In this document: positions 1 through 6,540 of the stretch, piece after piece
How positions within the stretch are numbered: position 1 is the first letter of the stretch
How the letters are laid out: each line of letters starts with the position of its first letter
Assembly (NCBI GenBank): GCA_947176355.1
Contig: CAMWQY010000098.1
Location: 1 to 8,766, forward strand
Reading direction: 5' to 3'
DNA length: 8,766 nt
DNA from: an uncultured Porphyromonadaceae bacterium
GTDB lineage: Bacteria > Bacteroidota > Bacteroidia > Bacteroidales > Muribaculaceae
Program-made: the position numbers and the translations under genes
The notes under the pieces: generated by a model
What the model was told of the DNA's origin: nothing
Databases searched by the model: none
Seen by the model: the letters and a program-made list of their open reading frames with translations, nothing else

Positions 1-73
1 TTCTTCGGGGTCAGAGACTCTGCATGATTTATTCTAAAATTAACGAACTATTGTTTTAATCAAAGTACAATTA

Positions 74-124
74 TTATTCAAACAACATATCCTGAAGATA
101 TGCCAATACCTCTTCTTTAGCCAT
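74..124 (-). CDS. 16-codon ORF overlapping the end of the nucleotidyltransferase gene
   Basis: An ATG at 124 overlaps the last 8 bases of the nucleotidyltransferase gene in another frame. It opens a frame reading MAKEEVLAYLQDMLFE before TAA at 74-76. Translational coupling at such overlaps is common, so this could be a tiny partner peptide, the start of a disrupted partner gene, or chance. The sequence does not resemble the start of a HEPN toxin. Evidence is position and amphipathic composition only. Confidence 0.25.
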   Translation of the reverse strand: MAKEEVLAYLQDMLFE

Positions 125-422
125 ATATTATTTGTTTTGTGCGGTTGATATTCGAGATAAAATACTTGTTACGCAATGCTTTTTCTTCTATCAAATCAAC
201 CTTACGATTAAATAACAATTCCAATGCATCACGAAAATTAAAATAATTACTTACATAGTCAAACCTCTCATGATCCATCGGCTCAAAATCAACAAGCAAA
301 TCCACATCACTATGCTCATTAAATCTATCTGTCAAAATAGACCCAAAGACAGCAAGCGACTTAACCTTATATAACCTGCATAGTTCAAAGATGTGCTGGA
401 TATTAAGCTCTATGAGTTTCAT
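117..422 (-). CDS. MNT-type minimal nucleotidyltransferase (MntA-like antitoxin family)
   Basis: This 101-residue protein is a minimal nucleotidyltransferase of the polymerase-beta superfamily. The signature is GS at residues 27-28 followed by DVD at 39-41 (the GSx10DxD pattern), with a third candidate acidic residue, D76, in KVDLI. No other domain is present, and the length is normal for the family. Such proteins usually pair with a HEPN (DUF86) toxin. In characterised pairs the MNT partner neutralises HEPN by adding AMP to it; that is family knowledge, not shown here. The gene would be expected to lie directly upstream of its toxin, but the 116 bases downstream (towards position 1) carry only a 16-codon frame and no HEPN start. 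The ATG at 422 is chosen because a good TAnnTTTG element lies about 20 bases upstream. The fold call is firm; the toxin-antitoxin role is inferred. Confidence 0.85.
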   Translation of the reverse strand: MKLIELNIQHIFELCRLYKVKSLAVFGSILTDRFNEHSDVDLLVDFEPMDHERFDYVSNYFNFRDALELLFNRKVDLIEEKALRNKYFISNINRTKQIIYG

Positions 423-442
423 AAATACGTGTTTTTGTCTTG

Positions 443-469
443 CAAATATAATACTTTTTATTTAAACAA
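443..469 (-). promoter_or_regulatory. Bacteroidota-type promoter for the nucleotidyltransferase
   Basis: Read on the minus strand, TATATTTG (450-443) matches the -7 consensus TAnnTTTG. A TTG (469-467) lies 16 bases upstream as a -33-like element, a somewhat short spacing. The leader to the ATG at 422 would be about 15 nt. Confidence 0.55.
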
Positions 470-594
470 CATAGAATAATCACAAATTTCTCAATCTCAT
501 CACGTATTTCTATTTCAGAACTTATCATAGAGGTGCAAGCCTAAAAACCAAGGATATCCGCGATTGTGGTCGGTATTTTAGTAATTGAGGTAAG

Positions 595-622
595 TTTGTG
601 TCAATAATACTTACTAATTTTG
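595..622 (+). promoter_or_regulatory. Bacteroidota-type promoter for the hydrolase operon
   Basis: TTTG at 595-598 and TAATTTTG at 615-622 match the -33 and -7 consensus elements, with 16 bases between them. The element overlaps the TTG at 620 that could otherwise serve as an upstream in-frame start. A transcript starting about seven bases later could not include that codon, so this promoter decides in favour of the ATG at 647. Confidence 0.6.
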
Positions 623-646
623 CAGTCAGATAAGAATACAATTTTT

Positions 647-1720
647 ATGAAGAAAATAATGGTAAGCGCAATGATGCTGCTTGCAGCGTCGTTCGCATCA
701 AACTCACAGACTATGAACAATCCGAATACCAACCTCTCCATTGCTCCGATAGAGCAATTGAATCTCACTCAGGAATGGGACAAGGTTTTCCCTAAAAGTG
801 ACAAAGTAGACCACAGTAAGGTGACTTTCGTAAATCGTTATGGCATCACCTTAGTCGCCGACATGTATACTCCCAAAGGAATCTCCGGCAAACTTCCGGC
901 AATAGCCGTAAGCGGACCTTTCGGCGCCGTGAAGGAGCAATCCAGTGGTCTTTATGCCCAGCAGCTTGCCGAACGTGGTTATCTTACAATTGCATTCGAC
1001 CCTTCATTCACAGGTGAAAGCGGTGGAAACCCACGCAGAGTAGCATCGCCAGACATAAATGTCGAGGATTTTTCCGCAGCAGTAGACTTTCTCTCCACCC
1101 AGCCTAACGTGGATGTTGACCGCATCGGTATACTTGGAGTTTGTGGTTGGGGCGGAATAGCGATTGAGGCAGCAATCAATGATCCCCGTATAAAGGCCAC
1201 TGTGGCTTCAACCATGTATGATATGACACGTGTAAGCGCAAACGGCTATTTCGATTCCGAAGATTCCAAGGAGCAGCGCAATGCCAAGCGACTGGCAATG
1301 GCAAAGCAACGCACAGAAGACTATCGCAACGGAGCATACACCCGCGCCGGTGGGGTAGTGGATTCCCTTCCCGACGATGCCCCACAATTCGTGAAAGACT
1401 ACCACGCCTATTATAAGACCCCGAGAGGATTTCATCCCAGATCCGGCAACTCCACCGACGGATGGAACGCCACATCAGCACTTCCATTTGTAAATTTCAA
1501 GTTCTTCGAATATGCTGATGAGTTGGACAATGCAGTGCTCATAGTGCATGGCGACCAGGCTCATTCCTACTACTTCGGCAAAGATACATTCGCCAAGCTT
1601 AAAGGTGACAACAAACAGATGCTGACTATTAAAGGAGCCAGCCACTGCGACCTTTACGATCAGATCGACATTATTCCATTTGACGAAATCGCGGCATTTT
1701 ATAAGGAGAATCTGAAATGA
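647..1720 (+). CDS. Exported alpha/beta hydrolase with cysteine nucleophile (YcjY / dienelactone hydrolase-like)
   Basis: This is a 357-residue alpha/beta hydrolase. A signal peptide covers residues 1 to about 20 (KK, then a hydrophobic core, then ASNSQ), so the enzyme probably acts in the periplasm or envelope. The core is complete: an oxyanion-hole region near [10 protein letters not shown] (89-98), the nucleophile elbow GVCGWGG (164-170) with Cys166 where most hydrolases carry Ser, an acidic residue D303 in HGDQAHS, and H333 in GASHC. A Cys-Asp-His triad is known from dienelactone hydrolases, and I recall the CGWGG form from YcjY-type proteins. The substrate is unknown; an ester, lactone or thioester is likely. 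The start at 647 fits both the signal peptide and the promoter at 595-622; a TTG at 620 is in frame but unlikely. Its stop overlaps the next start by four bases (ATGA), so the genes form an operon. Confidence 0.85.
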   Translation: MKKIMVSAMMLLAASFASNSQTMNNPNTNLSIAPIEQLNLTQEWDKVFPKSDKVDHSKVTFVNRYGITLVADMYTPKGISGKLPAIAVSGPFGAVKEQSSGLYAQQLAERGYLTIAFDPSFTGESGGNPRRVASPDINVEDFSAAVDFLSTQPNVDVDRIGILGVCGWGGIAIEAAINDPRIKATVASTMYDMTRVSANGYFDSEDSKEQRNAKRLAMAKQRTEDYRNGAYTRAGGVVDSLPDDAPQFVKDYHAYYKTPRGFHPRSGNSTDGWNATSALPFVNFKFFEYADELDNAVLIVHGDQAHSYYFGKDTFAKLKGDNKQMLTIKGASHCDLYDQIDIIPFDEIAAFYKENLK

Positions 1721-2280
1721 CCACTGAAGAATTTATCCGTATTATGGACTCCGGGGATGTTATCCCCGGAGGATCTCCCATCCATGCCAAGATGCATGAG
1801 TTAAGTCAGGAAGCAATCCGCATAACAATGCAGATCAACAACTCCTATCATAATCATGAAGAGATCATAGCCCTTATGTCGGAATTGACCGGAACTGAGA
1901 TCCATGAGAGTTTCGGGCTGTTCCCTCCATTTTATACAGACTGCGGCAAGAACATGAAGTTCGGTAAACGCGTATTTATCAATTCCGGATGCAAGTTTCA
2001 GGATCAAGGAGGAATTACAATCGGTGATGATGTGCTTATCGGCCACAACTGCGTCATAGCAACCCTCAATCATGCTATGGATCCTGACCGTCGCGCAGAT
2101 ATGATTCCGGCACCCGTGAGAATCGGAGATAAAGTCTGGATTGGTGCAAATGTAACCATTTTACAGGGTGTCACTATAGGCGCTGGCGCAGTGATAGCTG
2201 CAGGTGCAGTTGTGAACAAGGATGTTCCGGCACGCACGGTCGTAGGAGGGATTCCTGCTAAAGTTCTAAAGGAAATATGA
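1717..2280 (+). CDS. Hexapeptide-repeat sugar/maltose O-acetyltransferase
   Basis: The 187 residues form an acetyl-CoA-dependent O-acetyltransferase of the maltose/galactoside acetyltransferase (Maa/LacA) type. An alpha-helical N-terminal cap occupies about residues 1-60. A left-handed beta-helix of hexapeptide repeats follows, with turns such as TIGDDVLIG (101-109), RIGDKVWIG (135-143) and TIGAGAVI (153-160), ending in [12 protein letters not shown]119 in TLNHAMD is at the position of the catalytic histidine in this family. Length is normal and there is no signal peptide, so it is cytoplasmic. The acceptor cannot be read from sequence: many relatives acetylate sugars only in vitro and their true substrate is unknown. 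It overlaps by four bases with both neighbours (ATGA at 1717-1720 and 2277-2280), which implies co-translation with two exported proteins. Confidence 0.9.
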   Translation: MTTEEFIRIMDSGDVIPGGSPIHAKMHELSQEAIRITMQINNSYHNHEEIIALMSELTGTEIHESFGLFPPFYTDCGKNMKFGKRVFINSGCKFQDQGGITIGDDVLIGHNCVIATLNHAMDPDRRADMIPAPVRIGDKVWIGANVTILQGVTIGAGAVIAAGAVVNKDVPARTVVGGIPAKVLKEI

Positions 2281-2831
2281 AAAGGATATTTTTATTATCA
2301 TTATTGACAGCGATATCAGTCATGGCATTCTCCCAAACTAAAATTCTGCTTACTGTAGGCGAAAAGACGATGACCGCGACATTGGTGGATAATGCCGCGA
2401 CCCAAGAATTAAAAGCGCTACTTGAAAAGGGACCCATTACCATCCAGATGAGCGACTATGGCGGTTTTGAGAAGGTCGGAGCGCTTCCCCAATCCTTCAC
2501 GACATCAAACTCCCAGATTACAACAGGGCCTGGAGATATTATGCTCTATCAGGGTAATAATATGGTAATCTTTTACGGCACCAATTCATGGAGCTATACA
2601 CGATTGGGAAAAATTGACGGGGCAACGGCTGACAATCTCAAGCAGTTTCTTGGCAACGGCAGTATTTCACTGAAAATCTCATTGACTTCATCAACAAGTG
2701 TAGCTGGAATTCCCAATGAAGGTAAAAAATGCGATACTATTTTTGACCTTAATGGCAATCCTGTGGAATCAAGACCTCTTTCCCCGGGAATATACATAGT
2801 CAACGGAAAGAAAACCTTGATAGGTAAGTGA
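2277..2831 (+). CDS. Exported cyclophilin-like-fold protein with a type IX-like C-terminal tail
   Basis: This 184-residue protein has a clear signal peptide (residues 1-19, [10 protein letters not shown] then ISVMAFSQ). Residues 22 to about 137 resemble the cyclophilin-like fold family (Cyclophil_like2): a short beta-strand opening [18 protein letters not shown], then [14 protein letters not shown], a [16 protein letters not shown] segment, and a TRLGKIDG motif. That family sits beside flavin and redox genes in gut Bacteroidales; whether it has isomerase activity is not known. Residues 154-184 (FDLNGNPV ... [14 protein letters not shown]) look like the short C-terminal sorting tail of Bacteroidota (T9SS type A-like). 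The protein may therefore be moved across or onto the outer membrane. It is the last gene of the operon. Its stop lies 4 bases from the stop of the convergent esterase gene. Confidence 0.7.
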   Translation: MKRIFLLSLLTAISVMAFSQTKILLTVGEKTMTATLVDNAATQELKALLEKGPITIQMSDYGGFEKVGALPQSFTTSNSQITTGPGDIMLYQGNNMVIFYGTNSWSYTRLGKIDGATADNLKQFLGNGSISLKISLTSSTSVAGIPNEGKKCDTIFDLNGNPVESRPLSPGIYIVNGKKTLIGK

Positions 2832-2835
2832 TATC

Positions 2836-3501
2836 CTATTGAAGGTATAGTGCCGTGAAAGCTCTGTCAAGACGGGGAATAGGGTCGGAATAATGGTTGC
2901 CGGGGACGCTTTGGAACTCTACGTCAATTCCTGCATCGCGTAGCAATGTAATTATCTCTTGGGTATTGACACCCACTGTTCCAAACACCTTAGACTTTGC
3001 TTCCTGATCTCCGAGCAAGAAATATCCCTTGCCAATTTTTGCAGGAATCGTGCGCGATTTCATCCATTCCATAAAACCCTCATACCAAAACGATCCTGAT
3101 AGGGAGGCAATATTGATAAATGTGTCGCAGACCATCCACTGCCACAAGGCAAATAGCCCGGACATTGACACTCCGACAAGGCTGCGCTCTGCACTTGGAG
3201 ACATTCCCAATTCACTCTCTACCTGCGGAATAACTTTTTCTTGCAAAAGCTTCAGGAACTCAGGTGACTCTCCCTTGAAATCAGGATCCCCCTTAGGCAC
3301 ACCGGGCGCGGGCCATGGACTGAACACATTTTGCCAGTCCATACCGGTCACAGCCACAATAGTCACACCATATTTCCGCGCTGCCGGCTCAATCCAACCG
3401 GCAAGCATATCCATCGGATAAAGTATATATGCAATCTTGTCTTTGCTAACAGCATTGCTGCAAAGACAGCTTAAGTTTTCAATTTCAATTCTCTTTTCCA
3501 T
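2836..3501 (-). CDS. Alpha/beta-hydrolase-fold esterase (Fes/IroE/esterase D-like)
   Basis: A 221-residue hydrolase of the putative esterase family (PF00756-like, which includes enterochelin esterases). The nucleophile elbow is GVSMSG (110-115) with Ser112; GDQEA (164-168) offers the acid (D165 or E167) and GNHYSD (201-206) the histidine (H203). It has no signal peptide, so it is cytoplasmic, and it is on the short side for the family. An aromatic, proline-rich stretch, DWQNVFSPWPAPGVPKG (55-71), may line the active site. It is the third gene of an operon, starting 17 bases inside the acetyltransferase gene. In this setting it could release a product from an adenylation or acylation pathway or hydrolyse a siderophore-like ester. 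The role is inferred from position; the fold is clear. Confidence 0.75.
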   Translation of the reverse strand: MEKRIEIENLSCLCSNAVSKDKIAYILYPMDMLAGWIEPAARKYGVTIVAVTGMDWQNVFSPWPAPGVPKGDPDFKGESPEFLKLLQEKVIPQVESELGMSPSAERSLVGVSMSGLFALWQWMVCDTFINIASLSGSFWYEGFMEWMKSRTIPAKIGKGYFLLGDQEAKSKVFGTVGVNTQEIITLLRDAGIDVEFQSVPGNHYSDPIPRLDRAFTALYLQ

Positions 3502-3940
3502 AATATTTCATCATATCGGGCATATCCTTAAAGCCCAAAGAACTATATACAGATTTACCATCAGTTGTGGTTTCAAGATAGATCTTACCGCATCTCCGCT
3601 TCTTAGCCACCTCTATAAGGTGCGAAACGATATGATGCGCTATGCCATGTTTCCGTAAAGGCTCACGGACATAAATGTTCATAAGATATGCACACCGCCC
3701 TGTAGGATTATCTGGCGATGGCAATTCGTCGGTAAAGCAAACAGCCCCACATCCACATTCCACACCGTCATACGATGCCACAAAGGCAACATGTGTGCCG
3801 TAGGCAATATGATTTTCATAATACAGTCTGTTAGCTTCAAGCAACTTATGTGTCGGTTGCTCACCGAAAACATTATTAATCACCTCTTCACGCCACGACA
3901 TGAGCATGTCAATATTCTTTATTTCTCTCAAGGTGACCAT
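3485..3940 (-). CDS. GNAT-family N-acetyltransferase
   Basis: This is a single-domain GNAT acetyltransferase of 151 residues. The acetyl-CoA-binding motif A is visible as NIYVREPLRKHGIAHHIV (about 88-105), where RKHGIA matches the R/Q-x-x-G-x-G/A pyrophosphate loop. Motif B ends with YSSLGF (132-137), typical of the family's last strand. Length is normal and there is no signal peptide. The ATG at 3940 overlaps the TGA of the adenylation gene by one base (TGATG), with GGAGGAG just upstream. That is an unusually good Shine-Dalgarno sequence for this group, though it also encodes the end of the upstream protein. A TTG immediately before the ATG is a poorer start. The substrate is unknown; an amino acid or amine handled by its operon partners is the simplest guess. 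Confidence 0.8.
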   Translation of the reverse strand: MVTLREIKNIDMLMSWREEVINNVFGEQPTHKLLEANRLYYENHIAYGTHVAFVASYDGVECGCGAVCFTDELPSPDNPTGRCAYLMNIYVREPLRKHGIAHHIVSHLIEVAKKRRCGKIYLETTTDGKSVYSSLGFKDMPDMMKYYGKEN

Positions 3941-5373
3941 CAAACTCCTCCTTCCTTCATGACAACCGGTAGAGCCTCCACATCAACTTTACCCCTTCTT
4001 GTGAGAGGAATTTCCTTTACTTTTACGAAAAATTCCGGCACCATAAAGTCGGTAAGTCTATCGGTCAGATATTTCCTTATATCCTTAAGTGTAGCTCCAT
4101 CTTTAGGGATCAAATATGCGGTCAGATAATGAAGTCCTTGCTCATCCTTGAATGCACGGACTACACCACGTTCTACTTCCGGGCAGGTATTGAGCACGTT
4201 TTCCACCTCCTCAGGTTCCACTCGCTTCCCGAGAATCATCACCTGGTCGTCACGGCGATGCAAGAATGCTATGTTTCCATCCGGCAGTTCATACCCAAGG
4301 TCTCCGCTACGGTACATCCGTGTGCCGTTAGACAGTGTCACGAAGTTTTTCTGTTCCGGGGCATTGTTGATATATCCACGGCTCACACCCTCTCCAAAGA
4401 TGCAAATCTCACCGACATTTCCTTTAGGCACTTCCTTAAGATTCTTGTCCATTATCTTTACTTCTACACCTTTGACAGCCTTGCCGACAGGGAAAGTCCC
4501 GTCTTCAAGAGGCTCAGCGTTATCGACGCGGAAATAATTGGAGCATACCGTCGTTTCGCTGGGACCATACGTATTGTATATCTTTATACCAAGATCTTTG
4601 AGACGTGTGATGTAGCTTGCGCGAATCACATCGCCTCCGCTGATTATCAGTTTTACGGACTTCGGAATATAATCAAGTTTATTCATCTCGGCAAGCAGAT
4701 ATGGGAATCCGTCTATGATTGTCACTCCATGTCTGTCGACAAACTTCATAAGCCCCATGAGCGATCCGTTATGAACGGCATGAGACGGGATGCACAAAGC
4801 AGCTCCATTTAGAAGCGTGGTGTAGACTTCCTCAACGAATATGTCGAAAGAGCATACCGAATATTGTAGCATTACATCGCCGGGACCTGTATGGAATTCA
4901 TCTTCGAATGCCTCGCAATAGTTCACTACGGAATGGTTCTCCACGCTCACACCTTTTGGTTTCCCTGATGTGCCTGAAGTATATAGAATATATGCAAGTC
5001 CATCAGGCTCGCTTCGGTCTTCCATCTCCTTATCTGTATGCTTGAGATGCTTGCAATAATTATCTTTTATAATAAAATCCACCTCAGCAGTTTGCATCAT
5101 ATAGTCGATGCGCTCCTGAGGAAGGGAAGGCTCAGCCGGGACATAGAATGCACCGCTTTTCAGCACAGCCAGCATCGCAGCTATCTGTTCAGCTCCATGA
5201 TGCATAACGATGCCGACCGATTTGGGCTTTTGGTCATAGAATTTAGCACAGATTGCATCCACCATCTCATCAAGATCCTTGAAAGAAAGTGTACGGTCTT
5301 CCTCTATTATAGCGTTATTCTCGGGATGTTTCCTTACGATTTCCTTAAAATATGAGTATATTGTCCTCTTCAT
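3940..5373 (-). CDS. Stand-alone NRPS-type amino-acid adenylation enzyme
   Basis: The 477 residues form one complete adenylation (AMP-binding, ANL superfamily) domain that activates a carboxylate as acyl-AMP. Core motifs appear in order: A2 LKSGAFYVPAEP (71-82), A3 YTSGTSGKPKG (131-141), A4 FDIFVEE (176-182), A5 NTYGPSETT (267-275), A7 YRSGDLG (354-360), A8 RRDDQVMILGKRVEPEEVE (373-391) and A10 PLTRRGKVD (456-464) with the catalytic lysine K462. There is no condensation, carrier or thioesterase domain, and no carrier gene lies next to it. It ends after A10, as DltA does. A hand alignment to GrsA gives binding-pocket residues D177, I178, E181, D221, I243, S245, T268, V276, C277 and K462. It is the first gene of an adenylation-GNAT-esterase operon. 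The enzyme class is secure; the substrate is not. Confidence 0.9.
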   Translation of the reverse strand: MKRTIYSYFKEIVRKHPENNAIIEEDRTLSFKDLDEMVDAICAKFYDQKPKSVGIVMHHGAEQIAAMLAVLKSGAFYVPAEPSLPQERIDYMMQTAEVDFIIKDNYCKHLKHTDKEMEDRSEPDGLAYILYTSGTSGKPKGVSVENHSVVNYCEAFEDEFHTGPGDVMLQYSVCSFDIFVEEVYTTLLNGAALCIPSHAVHNGSLMGLMKFVDRHGVTIIDGFPYLLAEMNKLDYIPKSVKLIISGGDVIRASYITRLKDLGIKIYNTYGPSETTVCSNYFRVDNAEPLEDGTFPVGKAVKGVEVKIMDKNLKEVPKGNVGEICIFGEGVSRGYINNAPEQKNFVTLSNGTRMYRSGDLGYELPDGNIAFLHRRDDQVMILGKRVEPEEVENVLNTCPEVERGVVRAFKDEQGLHYLTAYLIPKDGATLKDIRKYLTDRLTDFMVPEFFVKVKEIPLTRRGKVDVEALPVVMKEGGV

Positions 5374-5394
5374 AATTAATGTGTCTTTCTATTC

Positions 5395-5423
5395 TAAATA
5401 TAGTTTAAGGTTTAAATGTTCAA
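5395..5423 (-). promoter_or_regulatory. Likely promoter of the adenylation-GNAT-esterase operon
   Basis: On the minus strand TATATTTA (5402-5395) differs from the -7 consensus TAnnTTTG at one position. TTG (5423-5421) lies 18 bases upstream. The leader to the ATG at 5373 would be about 15 nt, similar to the other promoters in this window. Confidence 0.4.
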
Positions 5424-5571
5424 TAATATAAGGTTTCACCCCTCCATCTTGTTCATAAAATTATCAAAGAGCTATGTGTAGCTACATTTTTCATACGAAA
5501 AAGAATATTTAGAACAGATGTCACTTTATTACTAGCCGTATGTGTGGTGATTCAAAATATAGATAAAGCAG

Positions 5572-5614
5572 AAATGTGGTGAACTCTGACAAAAATTGTC
5601 TGGTTACCACATTT
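5572..5614. repeat. Imperfect inverted repeat (9-bp outer arm, 4-bp inner arm)
   Basis: AAATGTGGT (5572-5580) and ACCACATTT (5606-5614) are perfect reverse complements. Inside them GACA (5588-5591) and TGTC (5597-5600) pair around a short A/T-rich loop. It could be a regulator-binding site, a transcript 3' end for the secreted-protein operon, or a remnant of a mobile element. The symmetry itself is certain; its function is unknown. Confidence 0.45.
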
Positions 5615-5654
5615 TCAATATTTAGAATTCTTTATAACTTTACTCATCTTTCTT

Positions 5655-5669
5655 GTGATTTAAAATCAC
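5655..5669. repeat. 15-base palindrome downstream of the secreted-protein pair
   Basis: GTGATTT and AAATCAC flank a single central A, about 60 bases past the stop codon at 5727. Neither strand has a following T-run. A dimeric regulator site or a weak 3'-end hairpin are both possible. Confidence 0.35.
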
Positions 5670-5726
5670 GTGTAAAGACCGTACGAGAGATTTGAAAAAC
5701 AAGAGTCTTATTTAAAAGTCTTAATT

Positions 5727-6536
5727 TTAAGTGGTTGATTGTTCTATATCTTCTTCACTCGTTTTAAAGTCAAATATCATTTTCTGGATGATTATTGAAG
5801 TCTTACCCTTAACACCTACACCAAATATGGGATTTTTGATGACAACATTCTTAAATACATCATATTCGACATCGTTAAGGAAAAATCTAACGATGGAAGC
5901 TTCACGCAAAATATAAAAAGTATTTATCGATGATTTTTTAGGGAATTTTACCAATCCTGTTTTTACTATGCTTGATCTACCATCATGAAATACCATATAT
6001 TGAAATTGCTCTTTACTTATTACGATAGCTTTAAAGTTATGATTATCTTGATAGTCAAATAGAAGCACCCAACCCGTTTTGTCATTTAACTTCTCAGTTG
6101 AGGCCACTACTCCAAAGACAAAATCATCGTTCTCTACCACAATTGGTAATTCTACTGTAGACACATAAATATCATCTTCAACTTTATTGTTTATTTTTAG
6201 CCCCTTGCTTGACATCAATGCTTCTTGATCTTTCGATTTTCCTTGCGACCACTGATAACGAGTATCATCGATATTTACACAAAAATTTTTCACATCAGAT
6301 GAGTCCATTTCATCTGACTGGAAATCAGTGGTATCGTAAGTTTCAGTGTCGGCTACATCATCAGTATCATTTTTGTTCTCCTTCTTATTCTTATTTTCAA
6401 TGTTTCGGAGCCTTTCAGTTTGTTCTTTAATTGCCGACAAAAAACCTGCTTTCGAGAAATTACCAAATGATATCTTAGCTTCCCCTATCATTACGGACAT
6501 ACCAAAAGCAAAGAGTATTATCAATAATCTTTTCAT
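5727..6536 (-). CDS. Secreted beta-rich protein of unknown function (lectin/DUF1080-like C-terminal domain)
   Basis: I do not recognise this 269-residue protein as a named family. Residues 1-20 form a signal peptide (MKRLLIILFA ... GEA). Residues 35-57 are a charged helical stretch rich in K, E and N. Residues 57-82 are an acidic, threonine- and serine-rich linker. From about 105 to 258 the sequence is beta-rich; the run WVLLFDYQDNHNFKAIVIS (156-174) recalls concanavalin-like jelly rolls such as the DUF1080 (3-keto-disaccharide hydrolase) fold, but no catalytic residues are evident. The start at 6536 is preferred over an in-frame ATG five codons upstream because it gives a normal signal-peptide N-terminus and lies just after the upstream stop, with GGAGAG nearby. 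It follows the PEGA-domain gene after 4 bases, so the two are probably one operon and may act together at the cell surface. Confidence 0.7.
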   Translation of the reverse strand: MKRLLIILFAFGMSVMIGEAKISFGNFSKAGFLSAIKEQTERLRNIENKNKKENKNDTDDVADTETYDTTDFQSDEMDSSDVKNFCVNIDDTRYQWSQGKSKDQEALMSSKGLKINNKVEDDIYVSTVELPIVVENDDFVFGVVASTEKLNDKTGWVLLFDYQDNHNFKAIVISKEQFQYMVFHDGRSSIVKTGLVKFPKKSSINTFYILREASIVRFFLNDVEYDVFKNVVIKNPIFGVGVKGKTSIIIQKMIFDFKTSEEDIEQSTT

Positions 6537-6540
6537 AGTA

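Larger units (their letters stand above)
5374..5726. other. Non-coding AT-rich gap with palindromes
   Basis: I find no convincing coding frame in these 353 bases. They separate the end of the secreted-protein pair from the adenylation operon. Contents: the promoter at 5395-5423; an imperfect hairpin at 5572-5614 (AAATGTGGT paired with ACCACATTT, plus an inner GACA/TGTC); a direct repeat TGTGGTGA at 5543-5550 and 5575-5582; and a 15-base palindrome at 5655-5669 (GTGATTT-A-AAATCAC). None has a T-tract that would make it an obvious terminator. Confidence 0.5.

Noticed and set aside
1..27. Possible C-terminal end of a plus-strand gene (FFGVRDSA then TGA at 25-27)
   Set aside because: Only eight codons are visible, too few to separate a real gene end from chance. 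The short palindrome CAGAG-A-CTCTG in it lacks a T-tract, so I do not call a terminator either.
4129..4812. A 227-codon plus-strand frame inside the adenylation gene
   Set aside because: The minus strand carries all adenylation core motifs through this stretch. The antisense frame has atypical composition and no recognisable motif.
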